From: Phytophthora colocasiae
Taxonomy: Eukaryota > Oomycota > Peronosporomycetes > Peronosporales > Peronosporaceae
NCBI GenBank assembly: GCA_018806915.1
Contig: JAGKQI010000105.1
Span: 744,001-808,000 of the forward strand
Direction: 5' to 3'
Length of the DNA stretch: 64,000 nt
In this document: positions 31,311 to 42,861 of the stretch, piece by piece
Position numbering within the stretch: the stretch's first letter is position 1
Layout: every line of letters starts with the position of its first letter
Position numbers and translations under genes: made by a program
Notes under the pieces: model-generated
Database searches by the model: none
Seen by the model: the letters and a program-made list of their open reading frames with translations, nothing else
What the model was told of the DNA's origin: nothing

Positions 31311-34018
31311 TTAAAGACCAGCTTGCAACTCGGCCTCAAGCTCCGCTAGACCATCACTTTCACTGCCGAGAGCTATTGAGCTGGATCGTATTGATCGTCG
31401 AGAGCTGGGTAGATTTAATGGTGGCGCTGCTTGGGAGACGATTGCTGATTGCTCCGCTGCAGGACGCTTTAATGGTGCCTGCTTCTTGCGAGGAGCACGA
31501 GGTGTTCGAGATGGCTTTGGCTTAGCCTTGGGCTTGGCCGTGTTTTTCGTTGTCACAGCTCGTACCCTGGGCTTCTTGTGATTCACTGGCTGAGTCTTTG
31601 GGGTACTTTCCAGTTCTGCCAACAAGTCCTCTAGGCCATCACTTTCGGCATCGGAAGCTACAGAACTTAGACGAGAAGATCGTCGCAGACCAGTGGCAGG
31701 TAGGGGCGAACGGGTAGGAGCCTTCGAGCCCATTGTACGAGATGCCACAACCTTTGGTGTTCGTTTCCTAGTTGCAGATCTGCTTTTCTTGGTTGTCTTG
31801 GCTGGAGATTTCTGTCTTCTCTGTGCCGATGGATTCAGCTGCGCTGCTATGGCAGTACCAAGCTCCGCAACGAGCTCCGCCAGTCCGTCGCTCTCGGTAT
31901 CCGATAATACAGACCCAATTCGAGTTGATTCCTGCGGTGCATCCTGTTGCCTGCTGATTCCCCTGGGTGTAGTCTGAGCTGTTTGATGAACTGGCGATGG
32001 TACAGCACTAGTAGCCGCCGCGTTTGACCGCTGCTTTCCCATATTGCTTCGAGCTGGGCGTGTAGTAGGCTTACTCGAAGTCACTGCCCGCCATTTCCCG
32101 TTGGTTGACGCAATTGGTGGCTGAGTAGCTGGTTCTAGCGTTGCAGTAGTGGCATTGAGTTCTCTCTCCAGATCTCCAAGCGCGTCACTATCAGCTTCAG
32201 ATACCACAACGCTCAACACAGACAACCTCGAAGGTGGCATTATATTCTGGATCGCTACGCCTGATGCGTCTGTGGGTGGCGTAACAGCATCCAGCTCCGC
32301 TTGTATATCGGCAAGGCCGTCGCTGTCTGCTGTCGAAGTCGCCGTCCATGACCTCGTAAAGCCGCTCGGTGCTGATGAACGCTTTGGTATCGGAGAAGCG
32401 CTATCATTCATGAAGTTGGGAGGATATACCTCTGTCGAAGCTGCTACTCGAGCCGATTTCCTGGGGACGATACCAGCAGCAGGAGGTTCTCGGCCACGCT
32501 TCCGGCGAGCAGGAAGCACTTTAGTCTTGGCTTGAGAAGGCACAAGGTCAGCACTCTGCTCCAGCTCCCGCTCAAGGTCAGCGAGGGCGTCACTGTCTGC
32601 TTCGCTGATCTCGCTGAAAGATGAGGTCTGTTTGTTGAGAGACTCTGACAGTGCTGCTGCTCCAACGTGGTCGCTTGATACGCCTGCATGCAGTTCAGTC
32701 TCGAGCTCTGCTAATAAGTCCTCACTGTCGCCACTATCTCGCCTCATGTTAGCTCCGAAACCAGTAGAGACAGCAGTTGGAACCACTGGGCTGGGCGGTG
32801 CTGATAGTGCACTGCCACGATCGCTCAGATCCAGAATGTTGCTGCAGTCATCACGTTCACTGCTGGGTTCTTCTAGCCTCGTACGACTTTCGTACTCACG
32901 AGCAGCAGCTGCTCGCGCCACGCGATCATTTCTGCGAGCTTCTTCATTCGCCTTGTACTCCATATACGACGTCAAAGCTCGAGCCAGCTCTTCTGCATCG
33001 CCTCCTGCTTCTTGAGTCGACAGTAGCTTTGCTGAAAGAGCAGCGTTTCCCCTCAGTCCACCCAATCCAGCACCAGCTACAGAAGTTTCAGTCGATCGAG
33101 CTCGACTTATGAGCTGCTGGTAGCGACCATCAAGGGATCTCAGCAACTCCACTGTGTTGTGCTGCACCTATTCAAACAGGACGAAAGAGAAATATAAGCG
33201 CACTGTTCATCAAACCTGAAGCATGAGCCACTTACTGGAGCGGAGTTCTCCCCTGCAACATCTCCAGCGAGCGACAAGCTTCGACCAGAACCAGCCCCGT
33301 CATCTCGTGACTTCACTGGTTGCTCCTTAACACGGACGCTGGGTCCAAACCCCTTCAGACAACGCAGGAACGCGTTCTCCTCCACCACCAGCCGAAGCAT
33401 CATCGCCCTCACTTCTCGTGCCGCTGTGGGGTGCAGCGTCTTCCCTACTCCACACATGACGCAATTGATCGTAAGCAGCGCCTTCCAGGACCGTGGATCC
33501 ACGTCGATCTTGTGCTTGGGCTCCCCCAGCTGCACTGAGTACGCGCAGTAGAGCGCGAAGACGCGGCCCACGAGCGCCGCAACGTCCATTGAGCTCTCGA
33601 ACTCTCCGTCTTTCTCTTCGATACAAAAGACCAGAGCGTCCAGCGCCTGTTGCAGGACCGTCTTGTGCGTGTTGGTGGGGGAGCTCTCCCAGAACTCGAC
33701 GTGGAAGGCAGCGCTCATCCTCGCATCAGCCCAAAGGCGCTTCCAGACTGCAAACGTGACCTCATCCTGCAGGACAATAGACACTTAGTATGGAGGGATT
33801 CTACCGCTGTTTTTAGGCTAAAGACGGACCTGCTGGAGGAATTTCAAGTGCAGCTCGTCCAGGTCGTCGCTCACTGCGGCTGCGAAGTGCTGAAGCGAAG
33901 CCTCCCAGTCCACGTCGGGGACTTCGCGCTCGCGCTGCTTCCGGCTGCGGTTGGGCGCACGCGGCTTGGACGGCAGTGGCGGCCTCGACGCGGGTGCATT
34001 CGTGGCGACTCCACTCAT
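31311..34018 (-). CDS. SNAPC1 (SNAP43)-like protein with long repeat-bearing tail
   Basis: Exons 34018-33830, 33766-33236 and 33167-31311 join in phase 0 to 858 aa (introns 63 and 68 nt). Residues about 40-200 resemble the N-terminal domain of SNAPC1, a subunit of the complex that recruits RNA polymerase II/III to snRNA promoters: an N-terminal helix (WEASLQHFAAAVSDDLDELH), TFAVWKRLW, then VGRVFALYCAYSVQLGEPKH and KIDVDPRSWKALL. Human SNAPC1 is about 370 aa. The tail of roughly 600 residues is low-complexity and basic/Ser-rich, and carries seven dispersed copies of a [ES]-D-x-D/E-G/A/L-L-x-x-[LI]-x-x-E-L motif; the last one ends the protein (SDGLAELEAELQAGL). The SNAPC1 assignment rests on a short pattern match and should be tested by profile search. 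Confidence 0.6.
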
Positions 34019-34111
34019 ACTGTTGTATTTTACAGTATTTTACAGTGTTTTTTTAGGCCAATAATAATGGCTCGTCACATTTTAGGATAGGTACACGTAC
34101 ATGTACATTTG

Positions 34112-35822
34112 CTAGAAGTCGATGCATTCGCCATCGCCGGCGTCTTCGTCGAAGCACACGAACTGTCCGTACTCGGACGGTTGCCGCATAAGCGGTACGC
34201 GCTTCCTCTTCTGTCGCAGCAGCTCCGCAATGGCTTCGTTCGTGGGCAAACGCGCGGCCACAAAAGCGAACAGTCCTAGCGTCAGTGAAGAGTACACGAC
34301 GAAGGCCCATGGCAGCGACGAATCGCACGAGACGATGGCGCTCGCTGGGTCCTCCTCCATGCTAGTGCAGTTTAGTGACCGAGTGGCCGGTAGAAGCTGC
34401 ATGAACACGAACGCCACGAACGGGCCGAGCGCCTGGCCGAAGTAGATGGCGGCGGCGAACAGCCCGATCACAAGGTTCGACCCGTGCGAGCCTTTGTCCT
34501 TGACGCTCGCCAGGGTCAGTGGAAGACCTGGAGCGATGGCCAGGGCCGTGCCACAGCCCATTAACACCAGAGACACGTACTGAGCGAGCCACAAGCTGTT
34601 GGTATTCTGGAACAGGTCGTTCAGGAACGGCGGTGGTCCTAGGAAGAAGAAGCCGACGGCGAGCATCGCTAGTCCCAGTAGGATCACCTGCTTGGAGCCG
34701 CAATTGCGACTGAGCCACGCGTACATGAGCCCACCCAGGAAGTAGACGAATGCGCTGAGAGCGAAGCCCAAGCCGACAGCCACGTGCTCAGCACCCAAGA
34801 CCTTGTGCAGATGCACGCCCAGGTATGGGTCAATGAACCCGAACGAGGACATCGCGAAGGTTGTAACTGCGAGGCAGATGACGCAGGTGGGCGTCAGTAC
34901 GTCTTTATACCGCACAATGCTGAAAGATGGCTGTCTGAAGAGCGTTCCAGAAGATACTTGAGCTCTTGACGTGGCGTAGATACCGTCCGAAAGCGAGTAC
35001 TCGATGAATACGAACGGCACAATGATCACGACCATGATCTGTGCGATACCTGACACTAGGAACGGCACCTCGTACCCCTGTGTCTCGTACAAATAGCTCC
35101 CGAGAGGTGGAGCAGTGACAAAGGCAGCTGCAACGACAAACTCTTGAATCGCCAGAATCTGTCCAACGTGGGAAGAAAACTCCTCTGAGATCATGGAAAA
35201 GGAGCCCACAACTGCGACGCAAGTAGTAGGAATTAGCTCTGCTAGCACTCAACAAACAGCAAACTATTAAAAGTTGCTCACCTGCAGCACCCGAGCCCAA
35301 TCCCTGGAAGACCCGCAGTAGAAACGCCGAGGCTGTGCTGGTGGCGTATCCGAATGCGATCGTACTGGAGCCGCTGAGCATCAGTCCGAGACAGATGAGT
35401 GTCTGACGTCCCATTGTGGGGCTTACGGCTGCTGCCAATGGACTGCTGAGCATGATACAAAGTGGGTAGACAGAGAAGAAGATACTGAGCTCAGCAGGTG
35501 TCATGAGGCCTCGTTGGGTGGCGTAGGATGGGTAGAAACCCACAGGCAGCGTCGTGAGCTGATTGGTGAGGAATAAAATGCAGGAAGTGACGAGCCAAAT
35601 GGTGAGCGAGCGGATCTTGGCGTGTTGCAACGGGTTAAGCGGCCGTGAGAGCTGCATCATCGTGTCATAAGTGTCGTAGGTGCGGATGCTGGTGCCGCTT
35701 TTGTCAATGTCGTCCACATTCTCCGTCTGTCGCCCGTAGATCTGCGAACTGTGCGCCACTGCGGCGGGCGTTGGCCGTCGCTCGTGCTTGGGAGGTGGCA
35801 GTAGCGGACGTCGCTCCTCCAT
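34112..35822 (-). CDS. Major facilitator superfamily transporter
   Basis: 546 aa from exons 35822-35282 and 35211-34112 (70-nt intron, GTGAGC donor). The soluble N-terminus (about 75 residues, Pro/Arg-rich with a dityrosine region YDTYDTMMQ) is followed by twelve predicted hydrophobic helices in two halves. Landmarks include SLTIWLVTSCILFLTNQLT, the loop 2-3 motif SPTMGRQTLICLG, and LLRVFQGLGSGAA, typical of SLC18B1/polyamine- or drug-antiporter-like MFS proteins. The substrate cannot be deduced. It is divergent from the MMAB gene with 166 bp between starts. Confidence 0.88.
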
Positions 35823-35988
35823 CGTTTGATTTCGGCTAAAATAAAACGTATCGAATTGAAGAGGGAAGTTGAAGAATCTGATTCTCTCCTGGTCTGGTCC
35901 AGGAGATGCTCTTACGCTGCCTATTTGTCTCCTTTCTCCCTACACGTATAACTTCTCTCTAACTGTTTCACGTCACACATCTTGATCG

Positions 35989-36648
35989 ATGCGTCCATTG
36001 CTGCTCGTGACTCGACGTCTACCAATCCTTCGCTGCTCCTCCCGAGGCATGAAGGTCTACACCAAAACAGGCGATAAGGGCACGTCCCAGCTCTTCTCGG
36101 GTGAGCGCCGGCCCAAGAGCGACGCCTCCTTCCAGGCTCTGGGCGACACAGATGAGCTCAATGCTCAGATTGGTGTAGCTGTCGAACAGGCGCGCGTGGC
36201 CGACCACGTCTACCTGCCGCCCAAGCTGGAGCAGATCCAGAGTCGCCTCTTCGACCTCGGGGCCTGCGTGGCCACGCCACTCACTACTGCGTCTGAGTCC
36301 AAGCAGCGCCGTACGGGCCTGTTCGACGAGCAGAATGTGACGCAGCTGGAGCTTTGGATCGACGAGATGGACGCGGAGCTGCCGCCGCTCAAGTGCTTCA
36401 TCCTGCCGTCTGGGGGCGGCCTGGCCTCTACGCACCTGCATGTGGCTCGAGCTGTGTGTCGCCGAGCTGAACGCAGTGTCGTGCCTCTGGTGGCGGCTGG
36501 AGACGTGGATGATGTGGTGCAGAGATACCTCAACCGCCTGAGCGACTTCCTGTTCGTGTCTGCTCGCTATGCGGCGCTGAAGGAAGGGAAGGAGGAGACC
36601 AAGTGGGTGAACCAGAACATCAAACCAGAGAAGAAGGACGACGAGTAG
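35989..36648 (+). CDS. MMAB: Cob(I)alamin adenosyltransferase, PduO/MMAB type
   Basis: 219 aa, single exon. Transfers the adenosyl group of ATP to cob(I)alamin, making adenosylcobalamin for mitochondrial methylmalonyl-CoA mutase. An Arg-rich N-terminus (MRPLLLVTRRLPILRCSSRG) is a probable mitochondrial presequence. The PduO core follows: KVYTKTGDKGTSQLFSGER (ATP-binding N-terminal motif), ALGDTDELNAQIG, FILPSGGG and STHLHVARAVCRRAER, with the ring of arginines, then YLNRLSDFLFVSARYA. All signature residues are present. It converges with the CEP164-like gene: the two stop codons are only 5 bp apart, so transcripts must overlap. Confidence 0.95.
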   Translation: MRPLLLVTRRLPILRCSSRGMKVYTKTGDKGTSQLFSGERRPKSDASFQALGDTDELNAQIGVAVEQARVADHVYLPPKLEQIQSRLFDLGACVATPLTTASESKQRRTGLFDEQNVTQLELWIDEMDAELPPLKCFILPSGGGLASTHLHVARAVCRRAERSVVPLVAAGDVDDVVQRYLNRLSDFLFVSARYAALKEGKEETKWVNQNIKPEKKDDE

Positions 36649-36653
36649 GTTGG

Positions 36654-39600
36654 TCATTCATTTATGTAGTCTTCTTCTTGCTGCTGTTGAATGAAGCGGA
36701 CCCCTGGGTCCGACTCACCTTCGACTCGTGTGTACTTGGCTCCATACTCTTTCAGCTCCTCACACAGACCAGAGAGCCAAGTCGCGTGGCTCGTGGCGGC
36801 GTGTTGCACCTTCTCCCGCCCTTTTGCCCAGCGCGAAATCTTCTGCTGACACACTTGGTCTGTGCGACTGCCATTGCTACTGAAGGGCAAGGAGCGATCG
36901 CCTCCGCTGTACAACACAACGTGGATGTCAGTTCATCATTGACGTAGGCAACAGCAACACATTCACGAAGACCTACCGCAGACCGAACCCAGTACGTTGC
37001 GAGCGGATCCAGCGCATATCCGGACCAATCGCGTGTCCTGCTGGATGAATCGCGCTTCTTGCTGCGAAGTGCCCGATCGACGAGCTCAGGGGATGCCGAT
37101 AAGCAGCTTCACGTTGAAGTGCGAATGACTGAGGAGGAACCTGGTACACTGGGTAGAAATCAACGCCCTCCGAGAAACCTCCAGCATCAGACGCCAGCTC
37201 TTCCTCCAGTCTCTCAAGCTTCTCAAGCGTTGACGAAAGCTCCGACTGATTCGAGACGTCCGATGACCACGCAACAAATGCATCGCCATCATCTTCATCA
37301 CCGCTGCTGCTGTCGCTGGCTTCCGACCAATTGTTATCACGATCGTGGTCCTTTCGTCCCCGCTTAAGCCGCGCAACTGTAGAAACACGAAGGCAGAGTA
37401 AGTACTCGATCCGACCGTTGCAAACGGAGCGAAACCTTACCTGTGCGCTTCAAATTCGCTAGTTTCTGCTCTCGCTGCTTAACCCACGCCTCCTGCTTCC
37501 GAAGCTTCCGCATGCCTTCGCTCCAGTTTGCCAAGTTCTGCGCAGTAAAAGAGTTAAGTAAATTAACGCCATGAATAAAAGAGATCAATCTCACCTCATC
37601 CAGCATTCGCTTCACCTCTCGCTGGATCGGATTCGCTTCTGCTAAGCGAGAGTTCCGTTTCCATTCGCTTTTACTTGCTTTCAGTTGCTGAGCTTGCTTC
37701 ATCAGCCCTTGGCGTTGATTTGCCACCAGAGTTCGAGCATTTACAAGCAGATCCACTTCCTCTTGCAGCCTCAGTTTCCACTTCTCGTATGTTTCCGTGT
37801 TCCTCTTCCGTCGACGCTCTAACCACTTGGAGTGGCTGCTTGATTTGGGCTTAGCACGCTTTCCTAAGTCAAGAGCTTTATTCTCCTCATGATCGATAGT
37901 TTCAGGTTGACTTCGCCTTCCCTTTCGGAAATTACTTAGCTGTCCGCCAGCCTCTTGTCTCCCAGGCTGTTTGGTCAGTTCCTCCTCACGCGTCACCTGT
38001 CGAGCCTCACGAAGTCTTGCGCCTAGTTCATCTTCTTCCCTTTCAATCGCTTTCGAGATCATCTCGATATCGTGAGCTTTCCGTTCATGCAGTTCTTGCT
38101 CGAACTGCCTTAGCTCTTCTCGCACCTGCCGATTGGCCTCGTTTCGCTTCACGTCCCTCTCCTGTCGAACCTGCTGCAGCACCTGGACCGACAGCGCCTC
38201 CTCCTGTTCCACACGTCGTTGTCGCACCTTCTCCAGCTCAGCTACCACATCTTCCAGGTGTCTTTCGTACTGAGCACGAAGTCGAGCTTTGTGGCGTACC
38301 AGAGCTTGCTCTTCTCGCTCCTGGAAGTCCCTCAACTGATTCAAGAAATCACTCCGCAGAGTACGTTTCTTGTGCTCGTACTCGAGTCTCTCTACAAGAG
38401 CCAGAGACTCCAACGCAGACAAATGCATCTTCTGGGAAGCCGATCGGAGAGACGAAATTTCGACGTGAAGCGATTCAATTTCTATAGACTGGTCACGGCA
38501 TCTCGCTTCCAGTGAGGCACAGCGGCGAGTTGAATTCTCCAATTGGGACGAGATATCCGCTAGATGGAGTTCCAGCTCCGTTCTGTTGGTGTCTGCGAGC
38601 TGAAGCTTCACCAGCATCACATCTGTACTGGCACTGGTAGACTTGGCTGACTCGCGGTTAGCGGAAGCTGAGGCCACGTTGGCCATATTGGCGTTGAGAA
38701 GAGCAGCTTGAACTTCTTCTTTGTCACTCAGCAGAGACTTGATACGAGCTTGAAGCGTCTCAATCTCACTCTCTCTCCTGGAAACCTCGTCTTTTGCTGT
38801 AGCCAACTCTTTTTCTCTAGTTTGCAACTGCATTTCAGCTCTCTCCTTGGCGTGGACGATGTTTTCATGCTCCACTTCTCCCTGCTGGAGCTTCATCTTC
38901 ATAGCGAACCCATCGCGTTCCACCTGCTGCTCCATTTGACGGACCTTCTGAGCAGATTGCTCTGCCTTGCTAGTTGCTGCCTGTTCGTTAACCTTCGCTT
39001 TGCCCAGTTGACTCTGCAACTCGGACACTTCAGTGGATAGAGTTCGGCACTTGCGCTGACTGTTTTCAAGCTCATCTATCAGACTTTGTTGCCGTTGTGA
39101 AGATGTGTCTCGCTCCTTCTCTACCGACCTGGATCGAGTGCGCTCACTTTCGTACTCCGTCTCGAGTCGATGCAACTTCGCCTGTAGCTGTTCTAAATCT
39201 TGGTTTAGAGCTTTCACACGAGTGTCCAAGTGCTCCTTATCCACTTCCGCAACCTTTAAGTTGGCTCGCAGCTGTTCCACCTCCAGCTTCTTCTCGGCCA
39301 GAGCTTCCTCCACTGACATCACTGACTTCTCATCACGCTTACGAGTGACGTTCATTTCATCCAAACGCAGAGCCAACATTGACTTCTCTGACTCTAAGTG
39401 CCGCTTTTCACTCTGCATCTGACTAACTTCAGCGTCCACCTTGCGTTTTGCCAGTTCCAGCGCCTGTACCTCTTTACGCAGCGCATCACACGCGTCCTCA
39501 CGATCTTTTCGAGCTCGGCACTCGCTCTCGATCTGCTGCTGCAGTAGCTGGTTCTGGTGATGGTTTTTCTCTGATTGTTCTCGAAGCATCTTCTTCTCTC

Positions 39601-42600
39601 TGGACTCCTCAGCCAGTTGCTCTTCAGTTTGCGCCTGCCTCATTAGCAAGGCAGAATGTTGGTTCTTTAGGTTGGAAAGCTCCAAGTTCGTGCCAGCAAC
39701 TTCAACTTGAGCTGCTGCGAGCTGCCGCTCCAACATTCTCAGTTGATCCCGAACTTCTGAAGCTGACGAGGAAGTATCCGACTCTCTTCGATCTGCGCTG
39801 TTCTTCTCGGCTTGAAGGAGCTCGCATCTCTTCTTTAGCTCTTGAGATTCCGTCTCGACAATACTTACCTTGTGCTGGAGAGCTAAGATCTCTCGCTCAA
39901 GACGAGCTTGAGTGTCTCTGAAAGTCCGAGCTGCTTCGTCCATCTCTCGCTGTAAACTGTTTGCAGCAGTTCTAACGCTCTCTCGCTCGGTTGCAACGCG
40001 GGTTTCGGACTCCTGTTTCAATTCCACAAGCTCCTTCCGCATTTTTTCCATTCCCGCTTGAGCCTCACTGCGCTCGCTTTGCAGTGAAGAAACCTGAACT
40101 TCCCAAACAGAACATTGTGGACACTTGTCTTCCTTGTGCTGGTTGAAGTCCGATAGCTGTTTCCGAAGCTCCTCGATCTCCCAGAGACCGAGTTGGCTCT
40201 GGGTCTCTGCTGTTTCTCTCTCCTGCTCGAGAGCACCTTTTTCAGCGCGAACCGCAGTCAACTCTTGCTGGAGTTTGGTTTTCTGGCTCTGTAGCGCGCT
40301 CAGTTCTTCTTCGAGATTCACCAAGCGCTGTTTATCTGCCTGGTTGCCTGCTGCTTCAGAGTTTAATTGGTGTTGCCTCTCGCTCTCGAGTTCAATGGCT
40401 TCAGCGTCAGTTTTCCACTTTGCCTGCTCTAAATCCTCAATGGCTTTCCGCAACGCAGCGCATGTTGTTTCCAGTTCCTGCCGAGCTCTCGACTCGCTCT
40501 CAAACTGCTCCTGGAGTGCTTGAATCTGCTGCTTGTATTGGCCCAGCTCTGACGTAAGAAGACTGTGCGCTTCTTCCTTCGAATCCAACTTCTCGCGAAG
40601 AGCTTTTCTCTCATTTGATTCTTTCATCAGTTGCTCCTTAATCTGTGCGTTCGTCGTCAGGATCACAGCATGTTGGTCGTGCAAGTCACTGAGCTCATTT
40701 TTCATGTTTGCCACTTCAGTATGCGAAGCTGCCAACTGATTCTGTAGTGCTTCCACATGCCCACTAGCCTCCGTAGTGATGCTGGACCCTTCTTGGCTAA
40801 CACAATCAAGTGTGCTTTGAAGCGAAGCACATTTGATCCTCAGTTCACGCAGATCCGCTTCTGAATGTGAAAGTTTTGCTTGAAGCGCTGCAATCTCTTG
40901 CTTTTGAGCAGTTTCTTGGTCTTCGATAGTCCTCATCAGTTCGGTCTTCTCTCTTTCAATGCCTTCAAACTCAAGTTTAAGCGCTGCAAGTTCCTTTTGT
41001 AGTCTCTCAACCTCGTTCTGGGCTACTGTACATTCTCCTACAAGAACCTCCGCTCGATCCTCCAACGCAAAACACTTTGTACACTCTTCAGCCTGCGGAA
41101 CTGAGTGTACCTCGGACGTATTCACCATCAACTGTCTCCGAAGTTCCTCTACGTCACGTTGAGTATCAGCATGTTCTTTCTCCACAGTATTTTTCTCTTG
41201 TAACAAGGCGGCCTTCTCACCGCGAACGTTGTCGAGCTCTTCTTCGAGGCTTTTATATTGGCTCTGTAGTCGCTCCATCTCGGCTTTCAACTCGATAGCA
41301 ACCTGTGCTGCTTCTTTATTCTCTCCAAACAAGCTTTTCATCCTGTCTGCCAACTGTTTCTCCTCTCGCTTGTAATCATCCTGGATCTCGCGCTGCTTCG
41401 ACTCGTGCTTGAGCTTTAACATGTCGATCTCCGTCTTAAACTCTCGGTCAAGATCCTGTTTCTTGTTATTGAGCGCATTTGCTGCCTCTGTCTCCAAACG
41501 CTTTAGCTGGTCTTTACGACTGCGCTGCATTGTATTCTCCTCCCGATCGAACTGATTCTCCAAGTCGTTTTTCTTCTTGTCAAACTCTCTCTTCGCCTGT
41601 TTCAGCTTCATCTCCTCAGCATCTTGGACGTCCTCCAGTTGCGCCTTTAACTTCTTCCTCAAAGCCTCAAGCTCACTGTCATGGCCGTTTTGGATCTCTC
41701 GCAGCTTTTCAGTGTGATCTTGCATGAGTCGTTCGCGCTTTTCTTCAAATTCAGCATCAGCATTTGCTTTAGCTTCTGTTCCGACTGCCGAGGTTGAAGA
41801 GGAAGACAGCAGAGGTTTCTTGCCTAGGTTGCCAAGCGGGGCCCTTGAGAGAGGGTTGGGCCGTTCGTCGCCTTTAAATTCATTAGGTGCGGTATCCAGT
41901 CCCAGGCCTTTCGCTTCACTCTTAAGGAACTGGAAAGCATAAGATTGTAACAAACCGATGAGCTTCGACACTTCCAGCACAAAAAAAGGAAAAGTACGAA
42001 CCCCAAGACCTGCGACCGGTTTTAATCCTCCACCACCGAGTCCACTGGGGCCAAGAGCCCCCAACCTACCACTGGAGAGTCCGGGAAGAGGTTTCTTCTC
42101 CAGCATCCCTAGTGAAGGTCCTTCCAGCGGCTCTGCCTTAGCTAGAGCTCCTTTTTTCTTCTTACCACCTCCCTTTCGACCTAATAGCACTGCCACGTCG
42201 TCCTTTGCCTTCTTTTTCTTTTCATCTGTCTTTTACGTGAGTATGGAAAAAGATCATTAGCTCTTAAAGCTAGCGAGAAATGGAGTATTTAAACAGTAAC
42301 TGTACCTGCTCGTCTGTCGTGTTCCGCTTCTTCTTGTGCTCCTCGTATAAGTTGCGATAAAACTGTAAGAGTATGGGTAAGTCTTTAGGACTAACCAGGA
42401 CTAAGAAGTACATACCACCGCACCTCATCGCAAGGATGATCCCAAGTACTTTGGCCAGTAGCAAAGTTGAAATAGTAGATTTCCTCTGTGTCTGTCGTCT
42501 TGCACGGCTTCCAGTTCTCTGGTAGAGGGGCCTGTCGAGCAATAAATCCAGACACAGGTAACACATCGTTCATATCGTCGGCGCTGATACAGGGTGAGAG

Positions 42601-42777
42601 CAAGTCCAATAGACTACCTACCTTGAGTCCCTCTCGAGCGATCCAGAACAGATCGCGCTCGCCTTCCAGATCCATCCCGAGCCAAGTGGCGTACTCCAGC
42701 ACTTCTTTCTCCGTTGGCTCATAGTTCGGGTCGATCTCCTCTTCCAGTACGATACTGTCGCCGGGTCCCCCCTCCAT
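36654..42777 (-). CDS. CEP164: CEP164-like centriolar distal-appendage protein (WW domain plus coiled coil)
   Basis: CEP164 anchors basal bodies to membrane at the start of cilium assembly. Exons joined on the minus strand: 42777-42424, 42362-42306, 42229-42002, 41929-37595, 37537-37441, 37376-36977 and 36906-36654, giving about 1907 aa. All junctions keep frame. The N-terminus matches CEP164: VLEEEIDPNYEPTEKEVLEY, then LPENWKPCKTTDTEEIYYFN and FATGQSTWDHPCDE|FYRNLY (WW domain, about residues 85-125). After a Gly/Lys-rich linker (GRKGGGKKKKG) about 1300 residues are continuous coiled coil. The C-terminal region is basic then acidic (SEASDSSSGDEDDGD). Intron 41930-42001 is 72 nt and lacks stops, so retention would add 24 residues in frame. 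It is longer than human CEP164 (about 1460 aa). Confidence 0.88.
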
Positions 42778-42861
42778 TGCGCCTTCTCCTTTCCTAAGAA
42801 GTCGTTACTGGGAAGAATTGGTAATGAAAAGAGGCACCCCTTCGCAATTCTCTTGAAAAAC

